NCBI RefSeq assembly: GCF_000381905.1
Contig: NZ_KB907245.1
Coordinates: forward strand, 64,951 to 128,950
From: Paenibacillus fonticola DSM 21315
GTDB taxonomy: Bacteria; Bacillota; Bacilli; Paenibacillales; Paenibacillaceae
Length of the DNA stretch: 64,000 nt
Reading direction: 5' to 3'
Shown: in pieces, positions 26,594-33,732 of the stretch
How positions within the stretch are numbered: position 1 is the first letter of the stretch
Layout of the letters: every line of letters begins with the position of its first letter
The notes under the pieces: generated by a model
Told to the model about the DNA's origin: nothing
Database searches by the model: none
What the model saw: only the letters and a program-made list of their open reading frames with translations
Made by a program: the position numbers and the translations under genes

Positions 26594-27301
26594 TTGAACA
26601 TTGAGTATAATAACGAATCCGCTCTGCTGGGCGGGCAGGCGGTTACCTTTCATTTGCAAGACGGGGAGATTGCTCATGTGCTGCATCCGGGGCAAATTAT
26701 CGCCTTTCGGGGAGAGAGCAGCCTGCGGAGCGATAAGCTGATGAACATGAAAGGAATGTACCGGAAACGCAAGCTAATCCGTGCGGATATCCATGGCCCT
26801 TGCCAATTTGTAGCTTCCCTCCCCCCTTCTATTACGATGAAGCCGATTACGCTTACAACGGGGAGCGATCTGCTGTACGATTTCAAGCATTTGTTCTTTT
26901 ATACCGAAGGTGTGCAGATGGAAACCCGGGTTCTCAGTATGAAAAACATGATGATTACCCGCGATGCGATCAAGATGAAGTTCTCGGGGGAGGGCCTTAT
27001 CGGAATCCTGACGCAAGGCCAGGTGTTGGAACTGCCGCTTGATCCCGAGGAGCCGATCTATGTGGAGGCAGGCAGCGTCATCGCTTACCCCGAGAACGCC
27101 AAGCTGGAGCTATCCGTCTACGGTAATCATCTCGCCAGCCAGCATATGCGCTACCAGTGGAAGATGACTGGACGCGGCCATGTCCTTATCCAAGCCGGAT
27201 CTGGCAATCGCGAGCTGGAACACGATTTGCAAAACGAAGATGGCATCGTGAAACGCTTCTTGCGCGAGGCCATTCCCTTCGGCAGCGTCTTCATCAAGTA
27301 A
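26594..27301 (+). CDS. AIM24-family (TRAP-like beta-barrel) protein
   Basis: A 235-residue soluble protein of the AIM24 family, a beta-rich fold related to the TRAP RNA-binding protein but of unknown role in bacteria. Family features are GQIIAFRGES, MKNMMITRDAIKMKFSGEGLIGILTQGQ near 115-145, and the YVEAGSVIAYPENAKLE segment. In mitochondria AIM24 helps inner-membrane organisation. The TTG at 26594 is seven bases after GGGGG; an earlier TTG at 26567 would translate the ribosome site itself. It follows the coiled-coil membrane protein gene in an operon. Confidence 0.85.
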   Translation: MNIEYNNESALLGGQAVTFHLQDGEIAHVLHPGQIIAFRGESSLRSDKLMNMKGMYRKRKLIRADIHGPCQFVASLPPSITMKPITLTTGSDLLYDFKHLFFYTEGVQMETRVLSMKNMMITRDAIKMKFSGEGLIGILTQGQVLELPLDPEEPIYVEAGSVIAYPENAKLELSVYGNHLASQHMRYQWKMTGRGHVLIQAGSGNRELEHDLQNEDGIVKRFLREAIPFGSVFIK

Positions 27302-27518
27302 GAGGCTCAGACGGGCGGGTGAGCCACCCTAACAAGCTCTGGTCACGCCGGTCAATAGCTGTACACTACCATCGATTTTTGCATTGGGGCACTAGTTTCA
27401 GAGAGTTGTTCGTAAGCACTGAAGACGGAGTAAGAACCGTGAACAAAGACTGGTGAAAAGATATTGGGCAGGCTGGACGTGAGTAAATTTAGTAACGTTC
27501 CCCCGCCCCTTCGTACTT

Positions 27519-27644
27519 GAGTAACTGAGCATCGTGAACGTGGTTTGTGTAGCTGAAGTTGAAGTTGCTGAGCATCGTAAACGTGGTTTGAGTAGCTGGA
27601 GTAACTGAGCATCGTGAACGTGGTTTGAGTAGCTGGAGTAACTG
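27519..27644 (+). repeat. Tandem array of roughly 40-bp units
   Basis: Three units share CTGAGCATCGTGAACG followed by TGGTTTGAGTAGCTG. They start at about 27519, 27568 and 27598, and a truncated fourth (GAGTAACTG) follows at 27635. Spacing varies from 30 to 49 bases because of a GAAGTTGAAGTTG insertion. Confidence 0.8.
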
Positions 27645-27701
27645 TTGCAGATGTAGCTATAATGGGAACGGCCTCTAGGTTACAGATGAGCTTGGCGAAT
27701 G

Positions 27702-27887
27702 CTAACGGACATGAGATCCGCTATTCGTGAGGATATACCCGTTTGACATAGCCTAACGGACAGAGAGGCACCTATTTGCCACAAACCTCCTCATTTCCAT
27801 TCCATTTTAGCGATATAGCGGAACCTGTGTCCGTTGACCTTAGTTTTTTCTGCTTTTTCGCCGAATAGCGGAACTACGGTCCGTTAG
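27702..27887. repeat. Four copies of a short dispersed element in opposing orientation
   Basis: The element reads CGAATAGCGGA, six to seven variable bases, then GTCCGTTAG. Two copies in reverse orientation (27702-27727 and 27753-27778) are followed by two in forward orientation (27811-27837 and 27862-27887). Copies of opposite orientation can pair with each other. I recall similar words scattered in other Paenibacillus genomes, which I cannot check here. Confidence 0.8.
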
Positions 27888-28043
27888 CCATCACGGACAG
27901 TTGGTTGACCCAACCTAGCCGCTTTCGTTAGCCATCTCAATGATTAGCTCAATGATTAGCACTAGCTGCATTAGCCATCCGCAGCCGCTAGCATTGCCAT
28001 TTAGAGAGGGATTGCGACAGCTCCAATGGTGAGGAGCCGGTAA

Positions 28044-28138
28044 GCCATAGCATGCTGATGCAGCCATAGCATGCTAATACAGCCATAGCTTGCTGGTGCA
28101 GCCATAGCTTGCTGGTGCAGCCATAGCGTGCTGGTGTT
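28044..28138 (+). repeat. Five 19-bp tandem units
   Basis: Units starting at 28044, 28063, 28082, 28101 and 28120 read GCCATAGC(A/T/G)TGCTGGTGCA with few changes. Units 3 and 4 are identical. Each contains a GCATGC- or GCTTGC-type half palindrome. Confidence 0.9.
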
Positions 28139-28164
28139 GCTGGCTCTCTGGATCCATTATCACC

Positions 28165-28211
28165 AGCAAAAACAAGGCTAGGGAAGTCCCTGATCCGGGA
28201 AATCCCTAGCC
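28165..28211 (-). terminator. Terminator of the cstR-rhodanese operon
   Basis: The arms GGCTAGGGA (28176-28184 on plus) and TCCCTAGCC (28203-28211) are perfect complements. On the minus strand they are followed by TTGTTTTTGC. It lies 23 bases past the last rhodanese gene. Confidence 0.85.
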
Positions 28212-28233
28212 CTCATCACTGCCACGCCGGCAT

Positions 28234-28620
28234 CTACTTCGTGATCTTGCCTCTCCAGGCGCTAATTCCCCCGGCGAGGTGGGACAGCGTGCTGAAGCCG
28301 TTTTTGCTAAGGATTCGAGCCGCGTTCTTGCTGCGCATCCCGCTCTGGCAGTAGAGCAAGAGATCCTTATCGTGCGGAATTTCGCCAAGCCGCCTTTGCA
28401 GCTGAGAGAGCGGAATGTTCTTAGCGCCAGGTATATGCCCTCTCATATATTCGCCCGTTTCCCGGACGTCGATAACTACCCGGCCTTCAGAGCTCAGCAT
28501 TTCATTTCTGAATTGCTCCTCGCGAAGTGTCTTCAAGCCGGGGGCAGGCCGGAAACGGGTGTATGCGAACCAAACAACGAATAGAATGAACAAAATATTG
28601 ATTATTGTGCCTGTCTCCAT
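28234..28620 (-). CDS. Membrane-anchored single-domain rhodanese
   Basis: A sulfurtransferase of 128 residues, anchored by an N-terminal helix (about 5-22). The rhodanese domain fills 30-126, with the catalytic Cys in LLLYCQSGMRSKNAARIL and the substrate-side motif VIDVRE. It probably moves sulfane sulfur from thiosulfate or persulfides at the membrane. It is the last gene of the operon that starts with cstR, 27 bases after the cysteine-less homologue, and is followed by a strong terminator. Confidence 0.88.
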   Translation of the reverse strand: METGTIINILFILFVVWFAYTRFRPAPGLKTLREEQFRNEMLSSEGRVVIDVRETGEYMRGHIPGAKNIPLSQLQRRLGEIPHDKDLLLYCQSGMRSKNAARILSKNGFSTLSHLAGGISAWRGKITK

Positions 28621-28647
28621 GATAGTTAACCACGCTTTCGCTGCTTA

Positions 28648-29010
28648 TTACGCACAGAAGTGCCCACGGACAGCGTATATTTGCCGGAAGCCCCGACTTT
28701 TTAATAGGCGCGCTGCCCGCTTGCTCTTGATGTTGCTGTCTGAGAGAATCAGAATCGGCTCATTCGGGGACAGTTCGTTGCTCCAAACGAAAGGAAGACG
28801 ACCGATCGAAATGTTAATCGCCCCTTGCACGTGGCATTCCCGGTAGAACACCTCGTCCCGGACATCGAGCATCCTCGTCTCTTCCGGCAGCTCTGAATCG
28901 TTATGCAGAATGCTCGCGTCGACATAGGCCAGCCCTTTTACAGGCAGCAAATTGCGAAGCAGCACGTATGCCAGACCGGCTATGATTAAAACAATGAACC
29001 ACATGAGCAT
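28648..29010 (-). CDS. Membrane-anchored rhodanese homologue without the active-site Cys
   Basis: The 120-residue protein has the same plan as its downstream neighbour: one N-terminal helix (about 3-20) and a rhodanese domain (MLDVRDEVFYRECHVQGAIN). Aligning the active loops, LILSDSNIKSKRAARLL has Ser where the neighbour has the catalytic Cys (LLLYCQSGMRSKNAARIL). It therefore cannot form the usual persulfide there. Two other Cys residues (in RECHV and in the last HFCA) remain. The ATG follows GGGAGG. It may be a scaffold or a sensor partner of the active rhodaneses. Confidence 0.82.
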   Translation of the reverse strand: MLMWFIVLIIAGLAYVLLRNLLPVKGLAYVDASILHNDSELPEETRMLDVRDEVFYRECHVQGAINISIGRLPFVWSNELSPNEPILILSDSNIKSKRAARLLKSRGFRQIYAVRGHFCA

Positions 29011-29118
29011 TTCTTCCTCCCAAACTCTATAACTCTAATAACTAACTTCATATCCAAGGTTTAAAGCGGTGTCAGCTAACCTAACCCACTATCCTTCACT
29101 CGCCTAAAAACATATGGC

Positions 29119-29430
29119 TTAGACCAACTCGTCTTCCCAAGCCAGCAGCCCGCCGGTCATGTTGACGACATTGAAGCCCTTCTCCTCCAGCAGCTCGCAA
29201 GCTAATCCGCTGCGGTTGCCGCTGCGGCAAATCACGATAAGCTCTTCGTCCGCATCCAGTTCACGCAGTCTCTCCAGGATTTGTCCAAGCGGAATATGCT
29301 TTGCTCCCTCTATATGGCCTGCCGCCCATTCTTCCGGTTCACGGACGTCCAGCATCTTGACCGCCTCGCCCTTCTTCAAACGTGCGGATAGCTCTTGCGG
29401 CGAAATTTCCTTGCTTACTCGTCCTGCCAT
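29119..29430 (-). CDS. Single-domain rhodanese
   Basis: A soluble 103-residue rhodanese with MLDVREPEEWAAGHIEGAKHIPLGQ and the catalytic loop VICRSGNRS. It is the smallest form of the family, equal to PspE/GlpE-like sulfurtransferases, and accepts sulfane sulfur for transfer to thiols or to TusA-like carriers. It stands 40 bases after the CstR-type regulator gene and belongs to its operon. The reaction partner is inferred from context. Confidence 0.9.
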   Translation of the reverse strand: MAGRVSKEISPQELSARLKKGEAVKMLDVREPEEWAAGHIEGAKHIPLGQILERLRELDADEELIVICRSGNRSGLACELLEEKGFNVVNMTGGLLAWEDELV

Positions 29431-29470
29431 CGTAATCTCTCCTCTGTCTATTTTAAAAAACTCTGAAATA

Positions 29471-29737
29471 CTACCGGCTTTTGACCAGCAGCTCGATCGC
29501 CTCCTGCACGACTTTATCCGTGTTCCCGCCTGCCGCTTGCTCCTCTAAAATGCACTGCTGCAAATTTTCGGCTACGATTTGAGCGATAGCCCGGTCCGAA
29601 GCATTGCGGACAGCAGATAGCTGGCTTACTACTTCCTTACAGGATTTTCCTTCATCCATCAAACGCAGAACTCCCCGAACTTGTCCTTCTATTCTTCTCA
29701 GGCGTCTTTTTAAATCTTCGTTATAATTGTATTCCAT
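29471..29737 (-). CDS. cstR: CsoR-family persulfide sensor, CstR type
   Basis: An 88-residue four-helix repressor. Copper-sensing CsoR proteins bind Cu(I) with Cys-His-Cys. Here the two cysteines remain (in GKSCKEVV and NLQQCILEE), but Asn takes the place of the histidine in VAENLQQC. That is the pattern of CstR, which forms a di- or trisulfide link between the two Cys and leaves DNA. The location among rhodaneses, TauE, TusA and a persulfide dioxygenase fits. I start at the ATG 29737, eight bases after GGAG; a GTG three codons earlier overlaps the ribosome site. A matching operator covers its own promoter. Confidence 0.85.
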   Translation of the reverse strand: MEYNYNEDLKRRLRRIEGQVRGVLRLMDEGKSCKEVVSQLSAVRNASDRAIAQIVAENLQQCILEEQAAGGNTDKVVQEAIELLVKSR

Positions 29738-29766
29738 AGGATTCACTCCATTTCATTCACTTAACC

Positions 29767-29784
29767 TATACACCTAAGGGTATA
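29767..29784. promoter_or_regulatory. CstR-type operator before cstR
   Basis: An 18-bp near-palindrome: TATACACC, then TAA-centre, then GGGTATA (29767-29784). It has the same form as the site at 33647 and is typical of CsoR/CstR operators (A/T flanks around CCCC..GGGG). It overlaps the -10 box of the cstR promoter. Confidence 0.7.
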
Positions 29785-29810
29785 TTATTCGAAAATAACA
29801 GCTGGTGCAA
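29782..29810 (-). promoter_or_regulatory. Promoter of the cstR-rhodanese operon
   Basis: On the minus strand TTGCAC (29805-29810) and TAATAT (29782-29787) are separated by 17 bases. The operator starts within the -10 box, so CstR should repress by occlusion. Confidence 0.6.
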
Positions 29811-29913
29811 TGGCAACCGCAACCCAGCAAAGGAAATACCCCCATAAACCACTCAGCAAATGAAATAATGCGAATAAAAGCCATGCCTACGGCATTGGGA
29901 TACAATGTTGACA

Positions 29914-30708
29914 TTACAATATCGACATCCACACCTTAACAGCTGTCAGTGCAATTAAAACAATAAGCCCGTACCGTAAATATTTGACGTTCATTTTCGC
30001 GCTGAGCCAAGAACCAAGCGGCGCGCCAAGCAGGCTGCCGATGACGGTGAACAGCGTAGCCTCCCAGGGGATAGCCGCTGTGGTCAATTTGCCGGCTACA
30101 CCGCCGATCGCTGATATGAACACGATGGCCAAGGAAGAAGCAATTGTAATACGGGTCGGAATCTTCATGACCGTCAGCATGACAGGGATTAGAATAAATG
30201 CGCCGCCAGCGCCAACGATTCCCGAGACGATGCCGACCAGAAACGATATAATAACAGCGAACGCCCGATTAAATACGATAGGCTGGCCAGCCGCTTCCCC
30301 TTCTTTGCCTTTGCTTGGGATCAGCATCAGGATAACCGCAATGATGGCCAGAACCCCGTAAATGATGTTGATGATCCTTCCGTCCAGGTATCCGGAGACA
30401 AGCCCTCCGGCGAGGCTCCCGAATAAAATCCCGGCGCCCATATATATAATAAGGCCTTTATGAATGACAGCCGCTTGATTTTTACTGTTTTTAAGATACG
30501 TCAGTACGCCGGCAAGTGAGGCAAAGAACACCTGGAACATGCTGATCGAAGAGACTTCCTGCCCCGTAAAATTCGCAACGCCAAGCGCTGAGGGAACGAA
30601 AAGTAATAACGGAAACGACACGATCGCTCCGCCTATTCCCAGCAGGCCTGAAAAGAAGGAACCAATTAAACCAAGCAGCAGCATGACGATGAATAACAGA
30701 AAGTCCAT
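29914..30708 (-). CDS. TauE/SafE-family sulfite or sulfur-compound exporter
   Basis: A membrane protein of 264 residues with seven to eight helices and the two TauE repeats (LGIGGAIVSFPLLL at 24-37 and VGAGGAFILIPVML at 165-178). Members export sulfite, thiosulfate or sulfoacetate; in the staphylococcal cst locus TauE removes sulfite made by persulfide dioxygenase. That role fits here. AAAGGAGGG precedes the ATG. It has its own promoter, and cstR follows 177 bases downstream. Confidence 0.88.
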   Translation of the reverse strand: MDFLLFIVMLLLGLIGSFFSGLLGIGGAIVSFPLLLFVPSALGVANFTGQEVSSISMFQVFFASLAGVLTYLKNSKNQAAVIHKGLIIYMGAGILFGSLAGGLVSGYLDGRIINIIYGVLAIIAVILMLIPSKGKEGEAAGQPIVFNRAFAVIISFLVGIVSGIVGAGGAFILIPVMLTVMKIPTRITIASSLAIVFISAIGGVAGKLTTAAIPWEATLFTVIGSLLGAPLGSWLSAKMNVKYLRYGLIVLIALTAVKVWMSIL

Positions 30709-30775
30709 AGCTCCCTCCTTTCCGATTGCTTTACCGAAGGCGGTCTCCCAACATTTATGGCTGTACGAATTGAAA

Positions 30776-30804
30776 ATAATAAGTTATACTCAAAACCAAG
30801 TAAA
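30776..30804 (-). promoter_or_regulatory. Possible promoter of the tauE-like gene
   Basis: TTTACT (30799-30804) and TATTAT (30776-30781) on the minus strand are 17 bases apart. No CstR-like palindrome lies nearby, so this gene may be regulated differently from its neighbours. Confidence 0.4.
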
Positions 30805-30828
30805 CTTATATGAAAAAGGTGAAGTCAT

Positions 30829-30996
30829 ATGCTAAAAGCGCTTCGCGCCCTCTTCGCCAATCGCTGTCCTCAATGCCAGCGGACTATGCAATCCCGGCAG
30901 GATAGCCTGCACGTGCTAAAGTACTGTCCACAAGGCCACTATAAAGAAGAAACTTATGCCACCCTCGGCGTGCGCATCGTCTACGATTCGAAATAA
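30829..30996 (+). CDS. Small zinc-ribbon protein (55 aa)
   Basis: A tiny basic protein with a CPQC knuckle (residues 13-16) and a second half, CPQGH (33-37), so it probably binds one zinc through three Cys and His37 or through a partner. AAGGTG stands seven bases before the ATG, and a good terminator follows the stop. It runs opposite to all neighbours. The codon pattern is gene-like. Function is unknown. Similar small ribbons are often nucleic-acid-binding or sulfur-carrier proteins; nothing here proves either. Confidence 0.7.
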   Translation: MLKALRALFANRCPQCQRTMQSRQDSLHVLKYCPQGHYKEETYATLGVRIVYDSK

Positions 30997-30998
30997 GC

Positions 30999-31040
30999 AA
31001 TCAGCGGACGAAGCCGTGTTCGCTGATTTTATTCATTTTT
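30999..31040 (+). terminator. Terminator after the zinc-ribbon gene
   Basis: AATCAGCG (30999-31006) and CGCTGATT (31021-31028) form an 8-bp stem, followed by TTATTCATTTTTTTT on the plus strand. The T run contains the end of the convergent tusA gene. Confidence 0.8.
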
Positions 31041-31259
31041 TTTCACCAGAAAAGTGTAGACGCCGTCCTTCTCTGAATGCTTAAGCAGCTCATGGTTCGT
31101 TTGCTTAACCCAAGCCTGAAAATCATTCAGGGAGCCCTTGTCCGTAGAAATGACTTCCATAATTTCGCCGGGATTCAGCTCATCTAACGCTTTCTTTGCC
31201 TTTACGATCGGCATAGGACACATCAATCCTGTTGTATCAACTTTTTTGTTGCTTTCCAC
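31029..31259 (-). CDS. TusA-family sulfur carrier protein
   Basis: A 76-residue sulfur-carrier with the hallmark CPMPIVKAKKAL at the start of helix 1. The Cys accepts a persulfide from a rhodanese or the persulfide dioxygenase system and passes it on. The best start is GTG at 31259, nine bases after AGGAGG; longer reading from 31283 would begin before that ribosome site. It is the last gene of the operon that begins with the TusA-rhodanese fusion, 81 bases after the dioxygenase-like gene. Confidence 0.9.
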   Translation of the reverse strand: MESNKKVDTTGLMCPMPIVKAKKALDELNPGEIMEVISTDKGSLNDFQAWVKQTNHELLKHSEKDGVYTFLVKKNE

Positions 31260-31340
31260 TGGTTCATACCTCCTAATGATCAATGAAATGAATGTATTGC
31301 GTAGTTACTGGGTCATCGCGGTTCTCCGCAGGTTCGCGGA

Positions 31341-32492
31341 TTATTTATCATGCACGGCACAGCGGTTCGGACCGCTCTCCATTTCACGCTGCTGCTCTTC
31401 ATCCGGATGTATTTTTCCCATATTTGTCTGGCGGATTTCCTGATAGGAGTTAGGGTGCTGCGGTAAATTTTCGGTAACCATCCTTCTGAAATCGGCTTCG
31501 GCAGTAATTTGCAAGCCAGGATTGCGCTCATAGAGATCCCCGAGCCGCGCGGAGACAGCCCCGTCTTCTCCCAGCTCCGTTATCTTGCCAAAATGGGCAG
31601 GAAGTACGATCAATTCATCCGGTAACGATTTATAGCGTTCATGCAAGGTAGTATACAGATCACCCACCCAATCCTCTGCTTTGCCAGCCAGATCCGGGCG
31701 TCCAATAGACTCGACGAACAGAATATCGCCGGTCAGCAAATACCGGTTATCTATGATGAAGGAAGTACTGCCGATTGTGTGTCCCGGAGAATACACCGGC
31801 TGAATTTCGATTTTAATATTTCCCACGTTGACGACTTTTCCTTCCTCCAGCTGCTCATAATCAAATGTTACTTCTTCCGCATCCTTTGGAGGAAGCCAGT
31901 ACGTTCCTCCCGTCTGCTCCGCCAGTTTACGGCCTCCAGAGATATGGTCTGCATGCAGGTGCGTGTCCAGCGCGTACTTGATCGCAGCACCTTGCTCTGC
32001 GGCAAAGGCCGAGTATACGTCAGTCATTCTTGCCGCATCAATCACCGCGGCTTCCCCCTCGGAAACGACCATGTAGGACAGACAGCCTTTGCCGATTCGC
32101 ACAAATTGGTACAGCGATCCGCCATCCTGCAGCTTGCCGATCAGCACGGGCTCCAAATGCTCACTCCATGCCTTCATCCCGCCTTCCAAATAATACACGC
32201 GGCTTCTACCCGCTTCCAAGAGCTGCTCGGCCACAAACTTGGAGGAGCCTTCCTTGGCACAAACGACGAGTACGTCCTTGTCCTCCGGCAGCTGTTCCAG
32301 AGCAGCGTCCACGCCTTCCAGCAAATCAAAATAAGGAATGTTAATCAGCTCAATGCTCTCCCCTTCGATTTGCCAATCGGCTGCGTCGCTATCGTTGCGG
32401 ACATCGAGAATGAATAATGGCTCCTTGTTCAGAACCCGCCGGGTCAACTCGCCGGCCGTCATTTTTTGCAATAGTGAAGTTGTTGCTGACAT
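31341..32492 (-). CDS. Rhodanese-metallo-beta-lactamase fusion, CstB/persulfide dioxygenase-like
   Basis: A 383-residue enzyme. Residues 12-112 are a rhodanese domain with the active Cys78 in VVCAKEGSS. Residues 120-340 are a metallo-beta-lactamase fold with the metal ligands of ETHE1-type persulfide dioxygenases: His178 and His180 (THLHADH), His238 (PGHT), Asp256 (TGD) and His300 (PAHF). The coupling would oxidise a persulfide to sulfite or thiosulfate. In staphylococcal CstB the dioxygenase domain comes first and the rhodaneses last, so the domain order here is reversed. It ends with a ~40-residue hydrophilic tail. Confidence 0.85.
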   Translation of the reverse strand: MSATTSLLQKMTAGELTRRVLNKEPLFILDVRNDSDAADWQIEGESIELINIPYFDLLEGVDAALEQLPEDKDVLVVCAKEGSSKFVAEQLLEAGRSRVYYLEGGMKAWSEHLEPVLIGKLQDGGSLYQFVRIGKGCLSYMVVSEGEAAVIDAARMTDVYSAFAAEQGAAIKYALDTHLHADHISGGRKLAEQTGGTYWLPPKDAEEVTFDYEQLEEGKVVNVGNIKIEIQPVYSPGHTIGSTSFIIDNRYLLTGDILFVESIGRPDLAGKAEDWVGDLYTTLHERYKSLPDELIVLPAHFGKITELGEDGAVSARLGDLYERNPGLQITAEADFRRMVTENLPQHPNSYQEIRQTNMGKIHPDEEQQREMESGPNRCAVHDK

Positions 32493-32526
32493 TCGAGTTA
32501 TCCCCTTTCGATAAATGGATCGTTAA

Positions 32527-32922
32527 TTAAAAGGACAAGGACACATTAGCATCCTTCGCAAAATCTAAAAACGTTACAGCCCCTCCGACTTCAATGCCGT
32601 CGACGAAATCTTCTTTAGCCAGGTTCATGACATCCATCGTCATCTGGCAGGCGATCAATTTCACGCCAAGTTCCTGAGCCATGCTTACTAATTCCGGAAT
32701 AGATGGAACGTTGGCATTCTTGAAGCCTTCCGCAAAATGTTCTTTCCCGGCTGGAAGCGGCAATTGCTGGTGACCCTGCTTGTGGATCAGATTCAGCCCT
32801 TCAAATGTGAAAAAGATAGCTACCTCAGCCTCCGTGGCTGCCGATGCCGTGGCGATATTGAATACTTTGTACGCGTCGAATAATCCGCCGTTACTTGCAA
32901 TGATTGCTACTTTTGTTGTCAT
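32527..32922 (-). CDS. DsrE-family protein (DsrE2-like)
   Basis: A 131-residue protein of the DsrE/DsrF superfamily, which carries sulfane sulfur in sulfur-oxidation and tRNA-thiolation systems. The conserved Cys in LIACQMTMDVM (about 92-102) and the GGAVTFLDFA end mark the DsrE2 type. It is often annotated as a peroxiredoxin-like protein. I start at the second ATG (32922) because GGAGG stands seven bases upstream. It lies between the TusA-rhodanese fusion and the dioxygenase gene, and probably hands sulfur between them. Confidence 0.87.
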   Translation of the reverse strand: MTTKVAIIASNGGLFDAYKVFNIATASAATEAEVAIFFTFEGLNLIHKQGHQQLPLPAGKEHFAEGFKNANVPSIPELVSMAQELGVKLIACQMTMDVMNLAKEDFVDGIEVGGAVTFLDFAKDANVSLSF

Positions 32923-32970
32923 CATAATACCTCCATGAATTAGTTGATTTAATTTTAAAAATGGTGCGGG

Positions 32971-33570
32971 TTACTTCTCAACTGCCTGTTCCATAGGCCC
33001 TTTCCAATCTGTCATCCCCTGTGTTACATTCTTCACCTGCTTGAAGCCTTTATTGGCAAGCAGTTGGCAAGCCAGGTCGCTGCGGCTGCCGGTCCGGCAC
33101 ACTACGTAGATTTCCTCGTCCGGATTCAGTTCGTCCGCACGCTGCTCCAGCTCACCCAGTGGAATAGACCTCGCACCGGGAATGTGGCCGAAGGCATATT
33201 CCGCTGGCTCGCGCACATCCAAAATCGTAATCGCATCCTTCGCTGCGATTTTGACTTGCAAGTCCTCATTAGAAGCGACATAGGGGTACTTCTGCTCCGC
33301 TTTGACCTCATCGGGCCGCGACTTGCGAAGATAATGCCTGAGAACGCTATTCTCTTCAATCGTGCCTAAATATTGGTGGCCGGTATTTTTGGCCCAGCCT
33401 TGAATATCCGCCAGCGAACCGCGGTCCGTGGCCTGAACTTCGATCACTTGGCCAGGATTCAACTCATCCATGGCCTTCTTGGTTTTTACTATGGGCATCG
33501 GACACGAAAGTCCTTTACAGTCCAGAGTTTTATCGACTTGCAGCGTCTGTACTTCTTGTGGCTCAGACAA
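32971..33570 (-). CDS. TusA-rhodanese fusion, CstA-like
   Basis: A two-domain sulfur relay protein. The TusA domain (about 10-80) holds the active Cys in CKGLSCPMPIV, and the rhodanese domain (about 95-195) holds VVCRTGSRS. In Staphylococcus aureus the analogous CstA is a multidomain sulfurtransferase of the same locus, also with TusA and rhodanese domains. A TTG at 33570 is the likely start, six bases after AAGGGAGA; the ATG pair upstream has no ribosome site. First gene of the operon, and its promoter is covered by a CstR-type operator. Confidence 0.85.
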   Translation of the reverse strand: MSEPQEVQTLQVDKTLDCKGLSCPMPIVKTKKAMDELNPGQVIEVQATDRGSLADIQGWAKNTGHQYLGTIEENSVLRHYLRKSRPDEVKAEQKYPYVASNEDLQVKIAAKDAITILDVREPAEYAFGHIPGARSIPLGELEQRADELNPDEEIYVVCRTGSRSDLACQLLANKGFKQVKNVTQGMTDWKGPMEQAVEK

Positions 33571-33646
33571 TTCGATTCTCCCTTTCATCATGATTTAATA
33601 ACTTTCCAAACGAGCCTAATTTTGATTCATCGTGATATATAATACA

Positions 33647-33664
33647 TATACCCCTATGGGTATA
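33647..33664. promoter_or_regulatory. CstR-type operator before the cstA-like operon
   Basis: An 18-bp near-perfect palindrome TATACCCC TA TGGGTATA (33647-33664). It lies directly downstream of the -10 box, over the transcription start. Its match with the site upstream of cstR indicates a shared regulator. Confidence 0.78.
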
Positions 33665-33665
33665 A

Positions 33666-33694
33666 ATCTTAGAACATAACCTTTACTTTGTCAA
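33666..33694 (-). promoter_or_regulatory. Promoter of the cstA-dsrE-cstB-tusA operon
   Basis: Consensus TTGACA (33689-33694) and TAAGAT (33666-33671) on the minus strand with a 17-base spacer. The operator follows two bases after the -10 box. Confidence 0.72.
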
Positions 33695-33732
33695 CAAAGA
33701 TTGTCGAAAGCTTGAGGCGGTAATAATAGCCA

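Larger units (their letters stand above)
27302..28164. other. Gene-free repeat-rich region
   Basis: No credible gene is found in these 863 bases. They contain three kinds of repeat listed separately: a roughly 40-bp tandem array (27519-27644), four copies of a 26-28 bp dispersed-type element in two orientations (27702-27887), and five 19-bp tandem units (28044-28138). Between 27890 and 28040 the simple words CTAGC, TTAGCC and ATTAGC also recur. Open frames here are made only of repeat sequence. Confidence 0.8.

Noticed and set aside
27352-27612. 86-codon frame in the repeat-filled gap
   Set aside because: It is made mainly from the 40-bp repeats and lacks a ribosome site.
27302-28164. CRISPR array
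   Set aside because: The repeats are directly adjacent or irregular, spacers are not unique and equal in length, and no cas genes are present.
29471-29737. Copper-sensing CsoR as identity of the small regulator
   Set aside because: The histidine ligand of CsoR is replaced by Asn, there is no copper transporter nearby, and the neighbours are sulfurtransferases; CstR fits better.
31641-32417. A 258-codon plus-strand frame within the dioxygenase-like gene
   Set aside because: Antisense to a gene with intact catalytic motifs and without a ribosome site.
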